A stretch of DNA of 64,000 nucleotides from Carposina sasakii (taxonomy: Eukaryota > Arthropoda > Insecta > Lepidoptera > Carposinidae). The position numbers and the translations under genes were made by a program. Under the pieces are notes generated by a model. The model was given only the letters and a program-made list of their open reading frames with translations. It did not search any database and was not told the origin of the DNA. This document shows, piece by piece, positions 53,615-64,000 of this stretch. Location of the stretch: contig CP053160.1 in the NCBI GenBank assembly GCA_014607495.2, positions 3,224,001 through 3,288,000 on the forward strand. The letters are read 5' to 3'. Numbering within the stretch: the stretch's first letter is position 1; the number at the start of each line of letters is the position of its first letter.

Positions 53615-53830
53615 GCCGATGTGGGGCTTCACTATAATATATCAGCTGCATCTTCTTCCGCGCATCTCCTAAATGTGGACTAAAGGAACACTAGGATTCA
53701 CTCACGCGATAAGCAGCTAAAAAACGTTTACATCTGGCTCCTCTATGCTAAATGTGGCTGTGGTGTGTTTTCCTTTATGACTGCAGTTCTGGCTAACACA
53801 TTTCGGGAACATAGCTGTGTCTATATGTAA
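53615..53830 (+). repeat. Family H dispersed repeat, near-complete copy
   Basis: GCCGATGTGGGGCTTCACTA start, ATCAGCTGCATCTTCTTCCG, CTCTATGCTAAATGTGGCTG and end TTCGGGAACATAGCTGTGTC. Same block order as 28,195-28,400 and 60,600-60,785. Confidence 0.7.
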
Positions 53831-54861
53831 AACATGCTTAACTTACAAGTATTTTTATGATGTACCTGTTATGACGATTAACCCCTTACTTGTTCTTTAT
53901 TGTACACATGACTATAGTAAACAGAGAGGAATTTACAAAAGAAATTACTTCTTTCTCTGGTGAAAACCTAATCTAACTTACTAATCCTTCTTTAATTTGC
54001 ATATTTAGAGGAAATTGTAACTAGTCATGTCTGGCCCCTCCATTTGTGTAGCCTTTATATTACCTAATTACTTATTTCATAACTACGATCAAGTTCCAGA
54101 AATTATCAACAGGTTGTCAGAAGAAATGCTCTATTTAAAAACCAATTCATTGAAGCATTTTAACACACAGGTGCACAGTTAGTACCTACTTACAATAAAG
54201 CAACTCCTGAATACAGTTCTAACAAAGGGTCTATGGTTCTTGAAAATTATAATGATAAATACATCCAATTATTAGTTGGCATGTTTTTCCAACTGATCTC
54301 AGTAGAGATACTCTGTGAATATTATTAATGACTTCTATGGTTGAGATAGTGTTGCTAATATGGAGCTTTAAAGAAGAACCATCCTGCACCAACAGAACAT
54401 ACCCAAGAAGGTAATTTATTATATGTATAAATACCTATATATTATATTCTAAACAGATACATAAATGTAGTTTTATTGATTTATTACTTTTATAACCTGT
54501 TTTACAATCCATAGTGGCTTTTAATTTATAATTGTTTTCATGACTTGAACCCGCTTGTGTGCTCATACTCACACACACAATGATAACTAGGTATATATGA
54601 ACTGTTAAATATGGTAAATACGTATAGTAAAGAGATTTATGTATACAGTAATGTCCATACATACACATTACAAACAAAGTTGTTCCGCTGTCTGGCTGTC
54701 CCTATGTATGCCATAGATTTTTTAAACTCTGCGACATATTTCAAAGCGGTTTTTAAAAAATAGATATTGATTTAAGAGAAAGGTTTATAAGTATAACTAG
54801 GGACCCGCCCTGGACTTTCTCAAATTCACTCATTTATGATATGTATGACATTGCATTATAG

Positions 54862-54863
<2 letters not shown>

Positions 54864-54896
<33 letters not shown>
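54864..54896. repeat. (TA)n microsatellite
   Basis: About 16 uninterrupted TA units ending in TATGTATA. Confidence 0.95.
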
Positions 54897-54903
<7 letters not shown>

Positions 54904-55139
54904 AAACTACTGAATTCTATGGAGTAAAATTACTTGTATACAAAATGTTAAGAGTTGAGACATGGGTAAGTTAAGTCTATCTAACTAAAGATATCTTACC
55001 GTACTTATTTATTTTGCAATACTTTGAATATTGTTTCCAAGTCTTTTAACCTTGATAGAATATCATAAAGCGAAAGAGGTGTATTAGGTAGGAACTGGAG
55101 ATTCATGAACTCTTTCTACCCCGGGAAAGAGTTGTGATT

Positions 55140-55415
55140 TTTATCAGTGTATGTATGGCCGCGTGGTGCCGGCAGAGTAGAATTCGTACCACCCCATGTC
55201 TGCCCGTGGGTATCGTATGAGGCGATTAAGGGTTTCCAGGAGAAGGAAGCAGCGCCTCCCGTGTTGACAACATAGTCCAAAATATAAACTGCGGTCACCA
55301 ACCCGCCTGCCCAGCTTGGTGACTATGGGCAAATACCCTCCATGGCAGTCTTGTGGCATGCCCTGGGGGAGGCCTACATCGAGCAGTGGACTGTAATAAG
55401 CTGATGATGATGATG
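55140..55415 (+). mobile_element. LINE 3' end fragment, longest copy
   Basis: ATGGCCGCGTGGTGCCGGCA, GGTATCGTATGAGGCGATTA, AACTGCGGTCACCAACCCGC, CTGGGGGAGGCCTACATCGA, then (GATGAT)n. Frames are broken; relatives at 36,700-36,862 and 58,525-58,640. Confidence 0.7.
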
Positions 55416-57135
55416 TATATCCAGTATCCAGAAAGGTGATAGTTTGGACAATGCTAAGTCAAGTGGTATAAGTCTATCAGTAGACACCTCATGTTTTATT
55501 CTTTTGTTAGGGGCATTCTCTCAGGCAACAAGCTAGCAACTAGTGACTGATGTTTTACTGCAGCAATATTTTAAGATTAAAACATGTGTAATGTATGTAC
55601 CTATAATGCATACATCGTAATAATAATTTGGTTTTAGCTAAAAAATAAAAAAAGATAAGTACATATGTATTTTAGTCATTTATTATTACAATACATTGGT
55701 TGCAATATTTATTTCAGACTTTATCATATGTGACTAGGTACCTAGGTCTAAAAATGGTAGGCACTTGATGAACCACACATAATATTAGATGCATTTTCTC
55801 CAAGTCTTTAAAATAAAGATTAATATTATTGACTGATATTTATCTGTCTTGTCAAAGTTCTTATTAGTATTAAGAATCTAAAAATCTTCCTAGATTGCAA
55901 CTATGCTTGTACGGGTACATTATTTTGCTCATCAAGTCATCAACTTACTGTACAGCCCAGCCAAATCAATTTTGGACTGTTGCTGGAATGAAAAGCCTTC
56001 CTCTTTCACCCCTTTTGGTCCTAAAGAAAAAGAAAGCGTTTAAGTATGATTACTTAGTTAGAATTTTATCCTTGGGATGCTTTTGCATCATCTTAGAGTG
56101 CTGATGTCACATTATCAATGCGCATGACCACGCATCGTGGATATCGTATCGTACGATATTGTATCATCTATACAAAATTCAACATGGGGTATCAAGAACT
56201 GCAGGATCCTAAAGGAGATCCCACAACCACATTTAGCATAGCCGAATGGCCGAGTATGCCCAAGTTTCTCAGTTGACACTTACGGCAAACAAGGAATGTA
56301 GGTACAAAATCCCAAAGCTAGTTTCATGTTTAAGAATACTTACCAAATACTGAATCTCACTATATTGTAAGGTAGATATCTAACCTACTAATACAATAGG
56401 TAACATGCATTTTTTGCTAGTTATTATGTACTAGGGCGGAATTTTATTGGTATTTGGACATTATGACTAGCTTCAATGGTTCACAAGGCATGCTTTACGT
56501 AGGTACATTTGCTGTTTTTGGGTGTATAGAGAATTAGAGAACTTTACTTAACTAACCTGTTTTTGTATTTGCATCATACATAGTCTCTCTACATTATGTA
56601 CTTTCTTCAAATAAATATAATTAGGTACGCTTAAACAACAACTTACCTCTCCGAAGTACGGGGTTTAAACATCATAATCATTGCACAGAAACTATTTTTG
56701 TGCCTACTTTGCGTCGTGTACATTACTTAATTTCATTCATAAGTATTCCTATGGGGACGTATAAAGTTTTAAAACAGTTTTCTCGAGATTTGTAGATAAA
56801 AATTATCAAAAAACAGACATTTAGAAGGAAAACTGATGCAATGATATTTTCCTCTATGAATGACAATGCAAATCGACAACAAAATATATGCATGGATTTC
56901 ATTAGTGTTTATAAAACATAGTGATTATATTATCTTTGTTTATAAATTTTAGTCTAAAATCGAGCGAGATAGTTTTATAGAGAGCTTGTTGGTTAGAAAG
57001 AGATAGGCTCAAATCATTTCTACTAATATATTTATATTAGTGGTAACCCTAAATTGTCGCCATTTTCCGGACTCGATGACCTGGCGGGGATGACGAGGTG
57101 AGGGCGAGGAAAGGTCATGACAGTTCATGTATTTT

Positions 57136-57307
57136 GTACACTGGCGTACTTTGTGTAACCGGAATTCGCGACAGAATACTTCGCGTATGCGACGAAGTCC
57201 GGTAACGAAATCCGGCACGTGTCTGGAATTGACGCAGCGTACTTCGCGTATTTTTCTTACACGAATTCCGGTACACGAAGTATTTTACGCGAAGTACGCC
57301 GGTGTAC
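57136..57307. repeat. Hairpin rich in GTACTTCGCGTA words
   Basis: Left GTACACTGGCGTACTTTGTG pairs with right CGAAGTACGCCGGTGTAC; inside, CGGAATTCGCGACAG / ACGAATTCCGG pair and TACTTCGCGTA occurs on both strands four times. A relative with GTACACCTGCGTACTTCGCG is at 41,345-41,375. Confidence 0.7.
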
Positions 57308-57499
57308 ATTCCTGGGCAGGCAAATATTTGTCGTGACTTCCGTTCACCCGTCCCCACACACTTAGATGGACACTAATTGATAGAAACATACAAGAGTTTT
57401 AAATGAGCTTAGATTTACATGGCATACCTACTTAACAGTGGATGCAGGTAGCTGAATAGTAGCTTCTGATAAACAGATTATATTGGCGCAGTTAAACAT

Positions 57500-58015
57500 A
57501 ATATATTTTTTCAAGTAGACAAACATAATGTTCTTATTCTTATTCTTTATTGCACATACACAAAAATAAACATGGCATACAACATAAAAGAAGAGATGCA
57601 TGTACAATGGCAAGCTTATCTCTACCACAGATCTCTTCCAGCAAGCCAAGCAAGTAAAGAGAAATTGTTAACAACAGGGTAACATGTGCAATTAAACAAA
57701 TTCTAAGAAACTACAAAACTACATTAAGAAAAAAAACGAGAGAAACAAATGACAGCATATTCAAATAATGGACAGTAGTGATTCTTTAGCTTTTCCCTAA
57801 ATGTGCCAACAGGGAGACAATCTCTAACCGTGTGGGGTAATTCATTTCAGAGCTTAACCCCCCGAACCGAGAAAGAATACCCAAAAGCCCCAGAATTAAA
57901 TCGGGGAGTTTGTAGCAGTGATGCCGTATTGGATCGGAGAGGCTGATCTCTTGAAAAGAGAAATGTTTGTCTCTTACGGGAATTGAAACCTTCGAATTAG
58001 GAGGTAGGGTCAATG
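57500..58015 (-). pseudogene. LINE (Jockey/CR1-like) C-terminal relic with 3' tail
   Basis: Read on the minus strand from about 58,000, the frame gives FSRDQPLRSNTASLLQTPRF, SFSVRGVKL, a stop where Trp is expected, NELPHTVRDCLPVGTFREKL and KNHY: the typical end of insect non-LTR reverse transcriptases (x-WN-x-LP-x-x-x-R). The A-rich, ATAAAGAATAAGAATAAG-type 3' tail follows near 57,530-57,550. Clade is uncertain. Confidence 0.65.
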
Positions 58016-58524
58016 CGCCAATGTCGTCAGTATAACCATCTCTTTCATGATCCTGGAGATTTAACTACTAATTTCTCTCTAGAGCTAAATATAATATGTA
58101 TACGGACTGATATATCCTGCAGCTTCGGCTAACTACTGGCTATACCCACCCACTCATTGATTTAGCTATCTAAAAGGTTTGAATATTTCCTTATTTGCCT
58201 AATCATAAATCGCCCCTTAATACAACGGATTTAATGATTTATCAGGACAAGCACAAACTTCCCCTTAAGTCGGGGGTAATGGGCTGCGCGTGCCGGGTGC
58301 GCTTGCGCCGCTGACCCGTGTTCACCGCTCTAACTATCACTTCGCGAAATACCTAGATATACTTACCTAGGTGTATACTCTTTAGATGGAGATATTAGAT
58401 TTAGATATTGTATATTTTAAATCGTTTTTACATGAGACTCAGTCACAAAGAGTCTATTAGGTAAAGACATTATTTAAAATTCAATTTACGGAGCTAAATA
58501 AATAAATAGCATTAATATAGTTAT

Positions 58525-58640
58525 ACGGTCACCAACCCGCCCGCCCAGCGTGGTGACTATGGCAGTAGCCTTATCCCGTGCCCAGGGGAGGCCTACGTCC
58601 AGCAGTGGACTGCAATAGGCTGAAGAAGAAGAAGAATATT
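58525..58640 (+). mobile_element. LINE 3' end fragment, short copy
   Basis: ACGGTCACCAACCCGCCCGC, GGGGAGGCCTACGTCCAGCA and TGGACTGCAATAGGCTGAAG then (AGA)n; third copy of the 36,700 family. Confidence 0.65.
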
Positions 58641-58949
58641 GTTATACTGTTACTAAAACAAGTGCTAAACACTGAAATACATTCTGAACAGATGTCGCTA
58701 GAGCCTATGCTCTACTTGTCCTCTCCGTGATTTAAACCCTGAACTATCAGCACCAGCTGCACCAGGTGGTATGGAGGTGGAGACTTTTTACTAAAACTGT
58801 TAAATAACCATTATATCACTGCAATTACCTAGCTATATCCGGCCGGATAATGTAAATACTCTGTTAATTAATGTATAAATCGCCTCACACCACGGACAAA
58901 GTATAAAGGCGAGATGGAGTAACATCGTTTGAACGCAGAATATATTGAA

Positions 58950-59095
58950 CTAGCTGTTGCCTAAGACTTCGCCCGCATGGACTACAGCCTATGTCCTTCT
59001 ACATACTCCTAACTATATGTATGTTAAATTTCAAGAAGATTGGATAAGTAAAAAAGCACAATGGATGAGGTAACAAACAAACCTAGCTAAGTAAA
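58950..59095 (+). mobile_element. Decayed LINE tail
   Basis: AACTAGCTGTTGCCTAAGAC, TTCGCCCGCATGGACTACAG and TTCAAGAAGATTGGATAAGT blocks of an old RTE-type tail; an inverted relative (CGCGGAAG...GGGCAACAGCTAGTG) is at about 61,300-61,425. Confidence 0.55.
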
Positions 59096-61959
59096 ATCAT
59101 TGCGGCCCTTAATCAATGTTGATTGTGGGGGTTTCATAGTATGATGTGTTTGGTTGGAGTTTCAATTTTTTTTTCTGTGTTTTTATTGGTATACACTTTG
59201 CTGGTGTATGTGCTACTTATATATTGTAAATATATTTGTGTAATAGTACTGTTTGTATCTCATGAAAATAATAAAATAAAAATAAAACCTACTTTACAAT
59301 TATAATACAAGTTGGGAATGCATTAGGCCTTACTAATAGGAATTTTACGTTTTCATCAAGTGTTTCCTACTCCGAGCCTTACACCCTTCGCTGACAATCG
59401 AATCTGACATCTCATTATCGCGATGAGGGGCAAATACAATCGCTATCAGATAGCAGAAGCCCCTAGCATGCAATACAATATATGTTAATCAAAAGATTGA
59501 TCATAGAAAATTGTGTTGACGTTTCGCGTATGACGGGCGGACGGATAGTCTATAGCGCGAAGTATTTGTTGGACAGTGATTGGTCCATACTGCGCTATAT
59601 TGCCTTCATAGCATCGCATCTCCTCGGTGTCCCTTCTTCCTGCACTTGCGACCGATAGCGTTAATCAGCGCATACGATTTACTTCCCGCGTGAGCTGAAA
59701 TACGGCAAATGAGTATCTGAGCGACCACCGACAGATGTTAGGATGAAGGTTCTGTACATTGCAAAAAAGTTAAGGAAAAATAATAGCCATTATTATAGTA
59801 ATTATTATAGTAAGTCATACGTCATACGCACAACGGCAATACAATTTCGGTGTATTGTCTCTTGGATTTCCCTATGTCAGGTAATACAATTACCTATGTA
59901 CGAGTATGTACTGAATGTATTTTATGTAGGTTCATTATGGCAATGCTGTCAAATTAATACTTAGCTCTTGCCTCGGAAGCATGTAAAGCGTTGGTCCTGT
60001 GCCTGATCTCTTTCCGGTCGAGTCAGCTTTCCATCCCATCGGACTAAGAGAGTAAGGGGAATGAATAGCAAATGTACATGTGTTTGCGCATACACTACTT
60101 ATAATATCTACCGTTGAGATTGGCCGTGTGACCGAAAAACGGTCTGGAGGACATCATCATCACATATTAAAAAATAGGCCTCTTACAAATGATGGAGTGT
60201 TGGAATAAAGTTGACAAAGGATGAGGTTAGGTAATCCAGATGATATCATATGACCTCTCAACTTCTTTGTGTGGTCAATTCAAAGAATAAACTTAAACCA
60301 AGACGCAGCTCTTAGAGCATTATTGCGGATCTCTAAACCCTGATTTCTAGCTACTTTACTAATGAAAAAGCTACCTAAACGGTGTACGATTAGGTATACT
60401 GTCGATTGGAAGGGTGCAGCCGATAATTTCTATTGGTCGTGAGTAAATAGCGGCCACAACGCGGTGATGTATAGATGGAGCGCGCAGCTTAGAGCAATCT
60501 GCGGACTCATTGCAATGGCTGCAAAGATTATATAGGCGTATAGTACTGAAACATTAGTTTGTAGAGAATTCATTCAAAAATTCAAGAGTTATTCAAATAC
60601 CTGTGCTGATGCGAGGCTTCACTAGAATTCATCAGCTGCATCTCATTCAATGTTGCCGACTAGATGATTATGAGCTACCACTGAACATTTAGGTACATCT
60701 GAACCCGCTATGCTAAGCGGGACAGTAGGATTTCCTTCGTAATCCTGCAGTTTTGGCTATACCCATTTTGGATTATGTGAACGTTATTTGGATGACCTAA
60801 ACATCGGAATGTTCCTATTATACCGACGACCAAGTTATGCGGTTCAATAAATGATTATGTTTCCTTTTTATTTTCTGGCATATTTTTTTTGTGAAATTTT
60901 TAGAACGGCACAAAGCCTTCTACAGCTACATATTCTGTGGCGGAGGTCGCGTGCGCGTGCGCCGTTAGTGCGCAAAGTGGAAATTTATAATGATCGATAT
61001 TCACCTCATTCTGCGCAGGCCGCGGCGCGCACAAATATTCAATTTATTACTCTACTATTGGGTTATTGTAATAAATGCTCCAGCCGATGGTAAGAGGTCA
61101 ACAGGTTGAATTAGCAGTTACTTTAGATTGAAATGTTATAAATGAAGAATTAGAGCTTAGAGGTTATCATGAATAAATTAATTTAGATAATCCTCACCGA
61201 TAAGGATAGAGCAATGGGCCGAAGCGAAAGTAACATCGTTAACATCAAACTAACGTAATTCCTTCTTCAATAGGAAGAAGATTGTTCCACTCAACTAATA
61301 TTATTAATGTGAAAGTAAGTTTATTTGTTTGTCAACTTTTGATAATTGGGAGTACGGAGAAGGCTACAATCATAGGCAATTTATAGTCCAAGCGGAAGAA
61401 GTTGCGGGCAACAGCTAGTGACAATGTAATTATGTTAATGGGCTTTGATTTTTTTCCACGGTCGTGTCATAAATGAAGATTTATAGGTATAAAATCAACA
61501 GCATCTTGTTAATTTGATTAAAATTGTACTAAGTCAGTAGTTGGAATAAGAGATATTATGATAATAATATGGACTTAAAGGCAATATGAGTAGTTAGTTG
61601 AGTGACTACAACTATATATCTTCATCATCAAAAACAGTGCTATTTTACAACGTAATAAGCAATAATTTTATTAGCAAAATAAAAGTTAGTCCAGCGAATC
61701 AGGGCGGGTAGAGCTGATAAGACCTTGATAAAAACAAAGTGTTGCTTTGTAGGGTGTAGTTATGCAATTTAACATCTAGGACGATAACTTGTATCTGTAA
61801 CTTTTTCAATTATGTAAAAATGTGATGACGTCCTCTATTATTCTCTGTATAAATTCTAATAAGCCCAGTAAAATATCTTCTGAAATAAAAGGGTGAAAAT
61901 GTCACTGAGCCTACGCCTCATTTATGGTTGAACCAAAAAACCAAACATAGATAATTATG

Positions 61960-62060
61960 GAAACGTCAATGACTCGGAAACAAACGTCGTTATTCATCAT
62001 GTATGAACCCACAGGGATTCGAACACAGGACCCATGGTCTAGCCCGCAGCAGGCGGGGCT
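61960..62060 (-). mobile_element. tRNA-derived SINE fragment, minus orientation
   Basis: Contains GGAATCC-type B box complement (CAGGGATTCGAACACAGGAC) and body words ACTCGGAAACAAACGTCG, the reverse complement of TTTGTTTCCGAGTC in the SINE at 17,050. Confidence 0.6.
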
Positions 62061-63189
62061 ACTACTAATTACGTTCACTCTTAGTCCAGTAATAGCTTCT
62101 TAAAGTGCAGCTACGAGTATCTCAGTCTAAAACAAAGAACAAGAGGATCAATTTGTTTTGGACTGAAACGACCACGTCATGAAAGCGTGACTGTCCGGTG
62201 TACAATTAACTCTATCTTCACGAACTAGAGGTGTTTCTGTATCAGATGGAACTAGATGGAACGTTATCGGGGCATAGACAATGGACTGAAGCCTGCCTCT
62301 ACCTTATCTGTGCTACATTTGTTTGTCCGGTTCAAAGTGGGAACAATTCCACTACAAATTACTGTTCCCACTTTTGAGTTCAAGTTTATTACATTTGCAG
62401 GGTTTGCGTTTGTCTTTTCGCGGATATCTTTAAACTGGTTTAACAGTTATTATAATGTTACAAAAATACTACATAGACACACATATAGGATATAAGGAAA
62501 AACCAGAATATACCATACATAGATATTATATTGGTTAAACGATTTCATAATATCTGCTCTTTAATAAAAAAAAGTTTAAAAAATTCAGTCAGTCATGATC
62601 GCGTAGTTCATCAGCTATTTCATAATACAGTAGCAAGATTTTGCTACAAATATAGGAGCCACTTTACTACGTCGCCCGACCATAGAGTTACAGTTCCCCT
62701 TTCGTCCACCGTTACGTTAAAATTGTGAAGTAGTAATTAAATCTTTTTATTCCAAATCCCATGGTTGGTTGACGGCACGTGCGGTCGTGTGCATCGCTCT
62801 TTACTTTTTACCATTGTCTATGGTAATTTGTAATAATTAATTGTATCTTGCCAGTTAACTTTAACTGTTATGAGGGTAGGTCAGAGTAAGAAAGAGAGCG
62901 TTGAAGCCTGGTTGAGATTCTCTCGGTTCATGATCGCGGGTTTTTAACACATCGGATTCTTGTATAGTGATGCATGATCGGATTCTCGGGAGTTCGTATA
63001 AAAAGCCCCCTTAAGACAACATACCATAACTTCATATCGAAATTCATAATAGTAGGTAATTAACAGCGCGTCAATTTAACTTGCTGAATGCAGGTAGGCT
63101 CACGCACTTCGTCTAAGAGTTTTTTGTGGTAATTCGGAATATCAGTTCTGTACATTATGCTACTGGTGCGGGCCTAGATGGCAAGTTGA

Positions 63190-63455
63190 TCTATAGTGAC
63201 AAGTTGCTAGCTCATGGCCTGGAAGAACGTCTTTGATGCCTGAGTTTCTTAGTCGACTCTAAAAACATGCAAGGAAGAAGATGCAGCTTATATATTCCAG
63301 TGAAGCAGAGGTAACTTGGTAAAAGACCAGTGATAAGTTGCTAGCTTATGGTCTGAAGGAACTTCTCTGATCCCTGAGTTTCTTAGTCGACTCATACAGC
63401 ATGAAAGGAAGGATATGCAGCTAATGTATTCCAGTGAAGCACGTGTAACTTGGAG
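63190..63455 (+). repeat. Tandem duplication, two units of about 130 bp
   Basis: Both units run from GTGACAAGTTGCTAGCTCAT / GTGATAAGTTGCTAGCTTAT through TGAGTTTCTTAGTCGACTC and ATGCAGCT to ATTCCAGTGAAGCA. About 80% identical by eye, derived from the first block of family H in inverse orientation. Confidence 0.75.
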
Positions 63456-64000
63456 GTAACTTGATAATGCTAGAGACAGCATCAACTTTATTCTTCAGAC
63501 GGATTTATTTGTTGAGTTTGAGAAAATCAGCTCTAAATAAATAAATGACTGGTATATATTTCAGATACTAACACTTAGCTCTACCTATAGCACTTGTAAT
63601 ACAAACGGCTGCATTCCAGTGTGAGGTCACCGGCTGTCATCTGTCGATATATTGCCGCTACCGGCCCGGGCTAATATGTTATCTGGGCGGTCTTCATTGC
63701 GCGCCGATCGAGTCTCGTTGACTAGGGATGGGTAGCTCTTGTCGATAGTTGGAATTTTAAAATTGGTGCGTTTTGAGTGGAAAAAGTTGTATGTTCTTTA
63801 GAGAAGTGTAAATTGTTTTCTATTATTTAGGTGATATAAGAAATGTCGTATATCTTTACATACGGTTTCTTTTAGGCAAGCGCGCTCCATCTTAATCTGC
63901 AACGGTGCTTACCATCAGGCGCGTAAGCCTATTTTATATTAAAAAAAAACACGGCTATGCTTCTGAAACAGGGTAGCTAGACAGAACTGCAAGATCGTAA

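Larger units (their letters stand above)
52321..64000. other. Right-hand 11.7 kb: no confident gene, many repeats
   Basis: AT-rich with family H repeats (53,615-53,830; 56,195-56,285; 60,600-60,785), a (TA)n run, LINE tails, a LINE C-terminal relic (57,720-58,015), a hairpin (57,136-57,307), a SINE fragment (61,960-62,060) and a tandem duplication (63,190-63,455). Small GC-rich patches at about 60,945-61,030 and 63,640-63,740 could be promoter remnants but show no linked exon. Confidence 0.5.

Noticed and set aside
59123..59305. Hydrophobic 60-residue plus-strand frame
   Set aside because: T-rich low-complexity sequence next to an old LINE tail; no start context, no splice sites, no conserved motif.
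60851..61093. 80-residue plus-strand frame over a CpG patch
   Set aside because: The Arg/Ala-rich part reflects GC-rich words (GCGTGCGCGTGCGCCG) like those at 21,860-21,930; no second cue for coding.
62256..62495. 79-residue plus-strand frame near the right end
   Set aside because: Composition of random AT-rich DNA; no supporting splice or homology cue.
1..64000. CRISPR array, prophage or bacterial operon
   Set aside because: Repeats are dispersed, genes are spliced and composition is animal-like.

Overview
This 64 kb window is AT-rich eukaryotic DNA, most likely from a moth or butterfly. That reading rests on spliced genes with short GT-AG introns, many short reverse-transposed LINE tails of the kind common in Lepidoptera, tRNA-derived SINEs, a mariner element and numerous CAGGGTG-ended and hAT-like MITEs. 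There is no operon structure, CRISPR array or bacterial feature. The species assignment is inference, because no alignment could be run.

Layout. (1) 1-8208, minus strand: the meiotic MutS homologue MSH4. Fourteen exons were traced by matched splice sites and reading phase (703 codons), running from the start codon to just past the Walker A loop; the 3' end lies off the left edge. (2) 8209-9926: an intergenic, possibly bidirectional promoter and a candidate two-exon gene for a 47-residue secreted Cys peptide on the plus strand. (3) 10,780-24,353, plus strand: phosphoserine phosphatase (PSPH), with a promoter region, a newly inferred tiny first coding exon that extends the N-terminus, and five further exons. 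Its 6.7 kb fourth intron holds a broken mariner and a 221 bp hairpin element. (4) 24,354-28,700: repeats, including a pristine hAT MITE. (5) 28,941-33,605, minus strand: two neighbouring paralogous genes for secreted Pro/Thr-rich proteins that share an eight-Cys cluster and a C-terminal NW-x2-KYGI-x-P motif. I do not recognise this family, and it is the best candidate here for something undescribed. (6) 38,829-39,036: a first coding exon of an unidentified plus-strand gene. (7) 39,500-48,210: transposon-rich, with a full-length RTE-type LINE (intact 986-residue ORF, perfect 13 bp target duplication) inside a CAGGGTG element inside an outer hAT-type element. (8) 48,340-64,000: a candidate membrane-spanning first exon, a decayed second RTE LINE, a LINE C-terminal relic and many dispersed repeats; no confident gene.

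The genes have unrelated roles: meiotic crossover formation (MSH4), serine synthesis (PSPH) and presumably extracellular matrix, mucus or coat for the paralogue pair. Only the last two look functionally linked. Several perfect inverted repeats with very short loops are also present and unexplained.
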